Positions 59,430 through 64,000 of a DNA stretch of 64,000 nucleotides are shown here, in pieces (within the stretch, counting starts at the first letter, position 1; each line of letters begins with the position of its first letter). Source of the stretch: Massilia pinisoli (GTDB taxonomy: Bacteria > Pseudomonadota > Gammaproteobacteria > Burkholderiales > Burkholderiaceae_D); assembly GCF_024753285.1 (NCBI RefSeq), contig NZ_JANUGW010000003.1:372001-436000 (forward strand), in the 5' to 3' direction. The position numbers were made by a program, and so were the translations under genes. The notes under the pieces were generated by a model. The model was not told where the DNA came from, did no database searches, and was given only the letters and a program-made list of their open reading frames with translations.

Positions 59430-59921
59430 TCAGGCGGTGCGCTTGCGCCAAACGAGCAGGCCGAAGGCGTAGGTCATGTAATAGCCGGCCAGGACGCCGA
59501 AGATGACGAGGGTCAGCGGGCTCGATACGAACTCGCGGTGCGCGAACGAGCCCAGCGCGTAGAACTCGTACGCGCGCCACGCCATGCGGGCCATGAACAG
59601 CAGCGCGACGGCCATGCCGATCGGCGCGTGCGGCGTGAAGAAGAACTCATCGCCGACCTGTTCGAAGCGCGTCTTGCCGGTCGCGATGCGGCCCAGGATC
59701 GCACCGACGGGCAGCCCGGCCGCGAGGCCCACGAGGGCGAACGGGTTCGTCTGGATGCTGAGGACGGTGAGCAGGACGATCAGCAGCGGGAAGAACACGA
59801 GGGTCGTGCGGTGGCGCCACGTCCTGGAGCGTTGGCGGGTCGTCAGGCGCTTGATGCGGCTGTACATGCGCCACAGCACGAGCGGGGCGAGCACGGCAGC
59901 AACGACGGGAGTCGGCAACAT
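59430..59921 (-). CDS. Membrane protein with four predicted TM helices, paralogue 2
   Basis: A 163-residue paralogue of the downstream gene. It shares the opening (VLAPLVLWRMYSRIKRLTTRQRS against ALVPLLVWRIYSRLKQQMTRQRS, shown in part), the loop TRFEQVGDEFFFTPHAPIG, and the last TM segment. The start is ATG 59921, where GAGGAA lies 5 nt upstream; the open frame continues far beyond, but into the antisense of other genes. The pair is co-directional and likely co-transcribed, ending at the bidirectional terminator. No function is recognised. Confidence 0.82.
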   Translation of the reverse strand: MLPTPVVAAVLAPLVLWRMYSRIKRLTTRQRSRTWRHRTTLVFFPLLIVLLTVLSIQTNPFALVGLAAGLPVGAILGRIATGKTRFEQVGDEFFFTPHAPIGMAVALLFMARMAWRAYEFYALGSFAHREFVSSPLTLVIFGVLAGYYMTYAFGLLVWRKRTA

Positions 59922-60029
59922 TGGTTTCCTCGTGGTTCTTTCTGTCGAATCCGCCATTGTAATCCAGGCGCGCGTCGGCAAACCGCCGGCCATGGTAATG
60001 TTTTGGCATCGTCCGCAGGAGTCCCACCC

Positions 60030-60215
60030 ATGATCCAGCACCTGAGCGCAGAGCAGGCGATTCGGCGCCATGCCCACCGCGCGCCCGATCCGGCACCCAT
60101 CGAAGAGGCGCCGCCCGACCCGTTCGAGAATTCCGATCCGCACCAGCCGCCGATCCGCACACCGCAGAACGACGAACCGCCGACCGACCCCAATCCCAGC
60201 ATAACGTTGCACTAG
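60030..60215 (+). CDS. Small proline-rich protein, unknown
   Basis: A 61-residue protein rich in proline and acidic residues (EEAPPDPFENSDPHQPPIR). AGGAG (60017-60021) lies 8 nt before the ATG, so translation is likely, and the spacing to neighbours leaves room for its own promoter. No signal peptide, TM segment or known domain is visible; it is probably disordered. Its stop overlaps that of the convergent LysR gene by 4 nt. Confidence 0.6.
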   Translation: MIQHLSAEQAIRRHAHRAPDPAPIEEAPPDPFENSDPHQPPIRTPQNDEPPTDPNPSITLH

Positions 60216-61105
60216 GCCAGCCAGGCCGCGTGCGCCTGCAACACCTCGGCCAGCAGTTCCGCCATCACCGTCACGCGCGGCGAGCGGCGCACGTCCGGAT
60301 GGACGGCCAGCCACAGCGGGCGGCTCAGCACCTGGGCGTAGTCCGGGTGCAGCACGAGTGACGGGTCGCCGCGGCCGAGGAAGTGCGGCAGCACGGCGAC
60401 GCCGAGCCCCGCGCGGCACGCCGCCAGCATCGCGGCCGCGTCGTTGGTCCAGAACGCATACGGCCGCCCGGCCACGAACTTTGCCAGCCATGCCTGCTGC
60501 GGGGTCTCCTTCATCGCCTCGCCGTAGCCGATGAATTCCCATGCCTCTGCGGGACGCTCGAACCAGCCCGGCGCCGCATACAGGCCGTAGCCGGTCTGCG
60601 CCAACGGCCGCGCCGCGAGACCGCCCTGGTCCGGACGCGACATGCGCAGCGCGAGGTCGGCCTCGCCCCGGTACAGGTCGGCCTGGCGGACCTCGCCAAT
60701 GATCTCCAGCGTGATCGCGGGCCAGCGCGCCCGCGCGGACGCGAGCCGAGGCACGAGGAAGACGTTGGCGAAGGTCGGCGGCGCGGACAGCCGCACGACG
60801 CCCCGCAAGGTCGCCGCGCCCGCGCCGGCGCGCGCGAAGGCGAGCGCCTCGTCCTCGACCTTGCGCGCCTGGGCCAGCAATTCCTCGCCATCCACAGTCA
60901 GCACCCAGCGCTTGGGCAGGCGGTCGAACAGGCGCACGCCCAGCCGGGTTTCCAGCATGCCGATGCGGCGCGCGACGGTCGAGTGTTCCACGCCGAGCAC
61001 GCGTGCCGTCGCACTCAGCTTGCCCTGGCGCGCCAGTTCGACGAAGTAGCGGATGTCGTCCCAGTCGAAGGCGGCGGCCTCCGGTTGACCTATGGATTTT
61101 TGCAC
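60212..61105 (-). CDS. LysR family transcriptional regulator
   Basis: A 297-residue LysR regulator. The winged-helix domain (14-73) reads DWDDIRYFVELARQGKLSATARVLGVEHSTVARRIGMLE (shown in two parts: DWDDIRYFVELARQGKLSAT and ARVLGVEHSTVARRI). The effector-binding domain begins at about 95 (GVVRLSAPPTFANVFLVPRL). It is divergent from a quinone oxidoreductase gene, the usual LysR-target arrangement. The 76-nt spacer contains an imperfect palindrome GATT-N7-AATC (61136-61150), a possible LysR box. Ligand unknown. Confidence 0.92.
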   Translation of the reverse strand: MQKSIGQPEAAAFDWDDIRYFVELARQGKLSATARVLGVEHSTVARRIGMLETRLGVRLFDRLPKRWVLTVDGEELLAQARKVEDEALAFARAGAGAATLRGVVRLSAPPTFANVFLVPRLASARARWPAITLEIIGEVRQADLYRGEADLALRMSRPDQGGLAARPLAQTGYGLYAAPGWFERPAEAWEFIGYGEAMKETPQQAWLAKFVAGRPYAFWTNDAAAMLAACRAGLGVAVLPHFLGRGDPSLVLHPDYAQVLSRPLWLAVHPDVRRSPRVTVMAELLAEVLQAHAAWLA

Positions 61106-61181
61106 GATAAGTGACGAGTTTTTGGGATTTCGGGCGATTTTCGATCAATCTACCATGGAGTCTCAACCATCAGGAGGAATC

Positions 61182-62168
61182 ATGGACGAATCGATCGAAC
61201 AGGTACGCATCCACCGCCAGGGCGGTGCCGGTGAACTGGAAGCGGAACGGGTCGCCCTCGCGCCGCCCGCGGCCGGAGAAGTGCGCGTGCGCCAGGTGGC
61301 GGCCGGCGTGAATTTCGTGGACGTCTATTACCGCAACGGCACGTACCCGCTGGCGCAGCTGCCGGCCACGCTCGGTGTCGAGGGGGCGGGGATCGTCGAG
61401 GCGGTCGGGCCCGGCGTCACCGGTTTCGCGCCGGGCCGGCGCGTCGCGTACACGGGCCTGATGGGCGGCTATGCGGCCGTGCGCAACGTGCCGGTGGAAC
61501 GCCTCGTCGCCGTGCCGGACGGCGTCGCGCTGGATGCCGTCGCGGGCGGCCTGCTGCGTGCCGTCACGGCGCACATGCTGTTCGCGCACGTGCGTGAGCT
61601 CCGCCCCGGCGACACGGTGCTCGTGCACGCAGCCGCCGGCGGGCTCGGACTCGTCCTGACGCAGTGGGCGAGCGCGCTCGGGGCGCGCGTGATCGGCACC
61701 GCCGGCAACCGCGACAAGGCGGCGCTGGCGCTGGCGCACGGCGCCGAACGCGTCGTGCTGTATCGCGACGAGGACTTCGTGGCGGCCGCGCGCGAGTTCA
61801 GCGGCGGGCGCGGCGTCGACTATGCGATCGACGGCATCGGCGGCGCCACCTTGCTGCGCACGTTCGACGCCGTGCGCCCGTACGGCATGGCGGCCAGCGT
61901 CGGCCAGGCCGGCGGCAGTGTCGAGCCGATCGACCTGATGCAGCTCGGCAGGCCGCGCCAGATCGCGTTCGCGCGCCCCAGCGTGATGCAGTTCATGACG
62001 GACCTCGCACTGTACCGCGAAGGCGCGCAGGCCGCGCTGGACCGGCTGGCGGCGGGGCTGCGGGTGCCGGTCGGGCTGGAGTTGCCGCTGGCGCGCGCGG
62101 CCGAGGCGCATGCGGCGCTGGAGCAGGGGCGCACGAGCGGCGCGGTGCTGCTGCGCACGGCATCGTAA
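61182..62168 (+). CDS. Quinone oxidoreductase / zinc-independent MDR-family dehydrogenase
   Basis: A 328-residue NADPH:quinone oxidoreductase-like medium-chain dehydrogenase. The substrate-side motif VNFVDVYYRNGTYPLAQLPATLGVEGAG (in parts) and the NADPH-binding VLVHAAAGGLGLVLTQWA with VIGTAGNRDKAALA define the QOR/crotonyl reductase branch. The zinc-binding cysteines of alcohol dehydrogenases are absent. ATG 61182 follows AGGAGGA by 5 nt; earlier in-frame ATGs lack one. It is divergent from a LysR regulator, which likely controls it. One-electron reduction of quinones or enals is the family activity. Confidence 0.92.
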   Translation: MDESIEQVRIHRQGGAGELEAERVALAPPAAGEVRVRQVAAGVNFVDVYYRNGTYPLAQLPATLGVEGAGIVEAVGPGVTGFAPGRRVAYTGLMGGYAAVRNVPVERLVAVPDGVALDAVAGGLLRAVTAHMLFAHVRELRPGDTVLVHAAAGGLGLVLTQWASALGARVIGTAGNRDKAALALAHGAERVVLYRDEDFVAAAREFSGGRGVDYAIDGIGGATLLRTFDAVRPYGMAASVGQAGGSVEPIDLMQLGRPRQIAFARPSVMQFMTDLALYREGAQAALDRLAAGLRVPVGLELPLARAAEAHAALEQGRTSGAVLLRTAS

Positions 62169-62174
62169 AAACGC

Positions 62175-62226
62175 TTGACGACTGATAACCGGATGGTTAT
62201 GATTAAATTCATAGCCAGACGGTTAT
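62175..62226 (+). promoter_or_regulatory. Promoter and tandem operators of the ArsR operon
   Basis: TTGACG (62175-62180) and TATGAT (62198-62203) with a 17-bp spacer form a strong promoter. A perfect inverted repeat ATAACC-GGAT-GGTTAT (62185-62200) fills the spacer and overlaps the -10. A second copy, ATAGCC-N4-GGTTAT (62211-62226), covers the predicted start site (about 62210). This is a classic layout for autorepression by the ArsR protein encoded just downstream. Confidence 0.85.
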
Positions 62227-62234
62227 TAATTGCC

Positions 62235-62558
62235 ATGACAGACGCTCAAGACATTCTTTTCCGGACACTCGGCGACCCCACGCGGCGCGCCATCTTCGAA
62301 TCGCTGTGCCGCGACGGCGAGCAGACGGTCGGGGCCCTCACGGCCCGGGCCGGCATCTCGCAGCCGGCCGTGTCCAAGCACCTGGGCTTGCTGAAACAGG
62401 CGGGGCTCGTGCGCGATCGGCATGCAGGACGCCAGACGCATTACACCGCACAGCCGGGCGCGCTCGCGCCGCTGACCGATTGGACGACCGAAATGGCCCG
62501 GTTCTGGGAGAGCCGGCTCGACGACCTGGAAGACCTTTTGAAAAGGATGGACCAATGA
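62235..62558 (+). CDS. ArsR family regulator of the SRPBCC-linked type
   Basis: A 107-residue winged-helix repressor (LGDPTRRAIFESLCRDGEQT; GISQPAVSKHLGLLKQAGLV; RDRHAGRQTHYT). It lacks the metal-binding cysteines of ArsR/SmtB (no CxC pair), so it is of the non-metal subfamily that is co-encoded with SRPBCC proteins. ATG 62235 fits the family N-terminus MTDAQDILFRTLGDP; no good ribosome site. Its stop overlaps the start of the SRPBCC gene as ATGA. It probably represses its own operon through the two inverted repeats. Confidence 0.92.
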   Translation: MTDAQDILFRTLGDPTRRAIFESLCRDGEQTVGALTARAGISQPAVSKHLGLLKQAGLVRDRHAGRQTHYTAQPGALAPLTDWTTEMARFWESRLDDLEDLLKRMDQ

Positions 62559-62968
62559 ACGATACCTCGCTCCAAACGCGCACCGTCACCGTCGAACGCG
62601 AATTCGCGCATCCGCCGGAAAAGATCTGGCGCGCGCTCACCCAGCCGCACCTGATCGAGGCCTGGCTGATGAAGAATGACTTCGTGCCCGCGCTGCACCA
62701 CCGTTTCAAGCTCAGCGGCGACTGGGGCTCCGTCGATTGCGAAGTCCTGGAAATCGAGCCGAACCGGTCGCTGTCGTACACCTGGGCCGCGATGGGCCTC
62801 GACAGCGTCGTCACCTGGACCTTGACCCCGGCGGGCGCGGGCACGCATTTGAAAGTGGAGCAGACGGGCTTCCAGCCGGGCCAGGATGCGGCCTACAATG
62901 GTGCGAAGTATGGCTGGAACAAATTCACGACCGCCCTCGACGAGGTGCTGGCGAAGCTCGACGACTGA
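62555..62968 (+). CDS. SRPBCC (AHSA1/START-like) domain protein
   Basis: A 137-residue helix-grip protein of the AHSA1 group. The family pattern VEREFAHPPEKIWRALTQPHLIEAWLM, read in parts, and SLSYTWAAMGLDSVVTWTLT, GWNKFTTALDEVLAKL are visible. The fold forms a hydrophobic ligand cavity; ligand and role are unknown, though ArsR-SRPBCC pairs often respond to small organic molecules. It is translationally coupled to the ArsR gene. A DUF1801 gene follows 15 nt later. Confidence 0.9.
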   Translation: MNDTSLQTRTVTVEREFAHPPEKIWRALTQPHLIEAWLMKNDFVPALHHRFKLSGDWGSVDCEVLEIEPNRSLSYTWAAMGLDSVVTWTLTPAGAGTHLKVEQTGFQPGQDAAYNGAKYGWNKFTTALDEVLAKLDD

Positions 62969-62983
62969 ACGACTGGAGGCCAC

Positions 62984-63409
62984 ATGAAGCAGGAGAATGC
63001 GTCCGCGGACTTGCCCGCATCCGCTCTGATCGACCGCCGCATCGCCGACCTGGGCGACTGGCGCGGCGCGGCACTCGCCCGGGTGCGCGCGCTGATCCAC
63101 GAAGCCGTGCCGGGCGTCGTGGAAGAGTGGAAGTGGATGGGCACCCCCGTGTGGAACAGCCAGGGCATCCTGTGCACGGGCGAATCGTACAAGTCGCACG
63201 TGAAGCTCACGTTCCTCAAGGGCGCGTCGCTGGACGATCCTGCCGGCCTGTTCAACTCCAGCCTGGACGGCAATGCTCGCCGCGCCATCGACATCCACGA
63301 AGGCGAGGAGTTGGACGCCGACGCATTCCGCGCCTTGATCCGCGCGGCGGCCGACCTCAATGCGGCCGCGAAGGCCAAGCCGAAGCGCGCGAAAACCTCG
63401 GCCGCGTGA
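62984..63409 (+). CDS. DUF1801 domain protein
   Basis: A 141-residue protein of the DUF1801/YdhG-like family. The blocks RVRALIHEAVPGVVEEWKWMGTPVW (shown in part: EAVPGVVEEWKWMGTPVW), HVKLTFLKGASLDD and FNSSLDGNARRAIDIHEG are typical. It ends in a Lys/Ala-rich basic tail. It is the third gene of the ArsR-SRPBCC operon, a common arrangement. Function unknown. The downstream 190 nt hold only repeats. Confidence 0.9.
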   Translation: MKQENASADLPASALIDRRIADLGDWRGAALARVRALIHEAVPGVVEEWKWMGTPVWNSQGILCTGESYKSHVKLTFLKGASLDDPAGLFNSSLDGNARRAIDIHEGEELDADAFRALIRAAADLNAAAKAKPKRAKTSAA

Positions 63410-63416
63410 AAATCAT

Positions 63417-63442
63417 GGTGGGCTCGGGGAGCCCACCCTACG
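63417..63442 (-). repeat. GTAGGGTGG palindromic repeat, copy D
   Basis: Read on the minus strand it begins CGTAGGGTGGGCTC and folds back with arms GGTGGGCTC (63417-63425) and GAGCCCACC (63429-63437). The GTAGGGTGG lead is shared with the other copies, but the stem differs (GGGCTC instead of GGACGG). Confidence 0.75.
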
Positions 63443-63452
63443 TTGACCGAGC

Positions 63453-63560
63453 CGTAGGGTGGACGGGTCTCCCGTCCACGCGTCGATACGTGACGGACGA
63501 TTTGACGCGTCTGTGCCGGTGACCGTTGAACGCGTGGACGGCGAGCCGTCCACCCTACGG
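63453..63560. repeat. Two inverted GTAGGGTGGACGG palindromic repeats (copies B and C)
   Basis: Copy B (63453-63484, plus) reads CGTAGGGTGGACGGG and closes CCGTCCACGCGTC. Copy C (63531-63560, minus) reads CCGTAGGGTGGACGGC and closes GCCGTCCACGCG. They face each other across 46 nt and could form one large cruciform as well as two small hairpins. Both match copy A at 4247-4278. Confidence 0.82.
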
Positions 63561-63564
63561 TGTC

Positions 63565-63613
63565 GTCAATCGAACGCCCCCGCGTCCGGCCGGCACCCGT
63601 CAATCGAACGCCC
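63565..63613. repeat. 15-bp direct repeat at the tamB 3' end
   Basis: GTCAATCGAACGCCC occurs at 63565-63579 and 63599-63613, 34 bp apart. The second copy contains the last codons and stop of the TamB-like gene; the first borders the repeat cluster. Confidence 0.8.
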
Positions 63614-64000
63614 ACGAGTACAGCACGTCCAGCGCCGTATTGGTACCGGTCTGCAGCTGCAACGTGATGCGCGGATTGATCTTGTAACGCACGCGTACGA
63701 CGCTCGATGCCGTGGCCGCGCCCTGTTCGAAGCTCAGGTACAGGCGCGACGAGATGCGCTTGCCGACCGTGACCACCGTATTCTCCAGCCCCGACGCCTG
63801 TCCCGCGCCCTGGCGCACGCCCAGCTCGTCCACGCCCAGCGAATTCGCCAGCTTGCTCGTGATGCCGCCCGTGCCGCCCTTGCCGCCGAGGAGGGCGCCC
63901 GCGGCCGCGCTCAGCACGTCGGCCTCGTTGCCCGTCGTCGCTTCCATGCCGTGGCCCAGCACGAGCCACGACAGCTTGTCGCTGTCCGACACGTTCGGCG
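63600..64000 (-). CDS. tamB: TamB-like translocation/assembly module protein, C-terminal end (5' end outside window)
   Basis: The last ~133 residues of a TamB (DUF490) family protein, which with TamA or alone moves lipids or outer-membrane proteins across the periplasm. The diagnostic ending is present: DKLSWLVLGHGMEATTGNEA (in part), then RISSRLYLSFEQGAATASSV and VRVRYKINPRITLQLQTG, closing with a terminal aromatic DVLYSWAFD. The frame is open to the window edge (residues PN before the GTG at 63992), so the visible GTG is not the start. Beside its stop lies a duplicated copy of its last 15 bases. Confidence 0.88.
   Translation of the reverse strand, partial: PNVSDSDKLSWLVLGHGMEATTGNEADVLSAAAGALLGGKGGTGGITSKLANSLGVDELGVRQGAGQASGLENTVVTVGKRISSRLYLSFEQGAATASSVVRVRYKINPRITLQLQTGTNTALDVLYSWAFD

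Noticed and set aside
1..64000. CRISPR arrays, tRNA or rRNA genes, complete insertion sequences or prophage genes.
   Set aside because: I saw no regularly spaced repeat array, no cloverleaf-like or rRNA segment, and no transposase, integrase or phage structural product among the supported genes.

Overview
The window is a GC-rich (roughly two-thirds G+C), densely coded chromosomal segment. Every recognisable product fits an Oxalobacteraceae/Massilia-like member of the Burkholderiales: a fadE-fadN-fadA type beta-oxidation block, the PHB granule protein PhaM, MocR-type regulators, a PEP-CTERM protein, TamB and an MnmC-type tRNA enzyme. Species assignment is an inference from gene content; no rRNA or tRNA gene was found.

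Layout. 1-6.4 kb: fatty-acid oxidation (acyl-CoA dehydrogenase end, HAD/crotonase fusion, thiolase, then a terminator and a palindromic repeat, enoyl-CoA hydratase and a family III CoA-transferase). 6.5-13.1 kb: CYTH-CHAD protein, O-methyltransferase, S41 protease divergent from a Tat-exported phosphoesterase across a helically phased repeat array, and a DUF4142 protein. 13.2-15.8 kb: OsmC and PaiB-like genes divergent from a MocR regulator. 16.0-18.9 kb: a type VI secretion remnant (decayed TssA fragment, haem-sensor/HAMP protein, Ser/Thr kinase, truncated FHA protein). 19.1-25.6 kb: two glycoside hydrolases, a PD40 propeller protein, a YCII protein, a GST, an esterase and a small membrane protein. 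25.7-33.4 kb: a sigma-54 two-component pair divergent from an efflux operon with a near-consensus -24/-12 promoter and twin upstream palindromes, followed by a rifampin ADP-ribosyltransferase. 33.4-37.8 kb: a Ser/Thr phosphorylation module (kinase, GAF/MshEN-like protein, PP2C phosphatase) and a PEP-CTERM protein. 37.9-42.6 kb: tag, mnmC with an eroded methyltransferase half, and a soluble kinase/TPR response regulator pair. 42.7-50.0 kb: a Tat-exported molybdopterin oxidoreductase subunit, PhaM with a small downstream ORF, tandem DUF3108 proteins, and a second MocR gene divergent from a PNPOx-like gene. 50.0-53.6 kb: a large propeller-type hybrid sensor kinase and a small exported protein. 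53.9-58.8 kb: a three-gene SMC-like condensin operon in MksF-MksE-MksB order without a nuclease gene. 58.9-64.0 kb: paired membrane proteins, a proline-rich small protein, LysR and quinone oxidoreductase, an ArsR-SRPBCC-DUF1801 operon with a clear autoregulatory promoter, a repeat cluster, and the end of tamB.

The most rewarding regions are the SMC-like operon, the decayed T6SS kinase locus with its duplicated C-terminal domain, the sigma-54 efflux promoter, and several regulatory repeat arrays that can be read directly from the sequence. Functions are assigned from motifs read by eye; no database search was possible.
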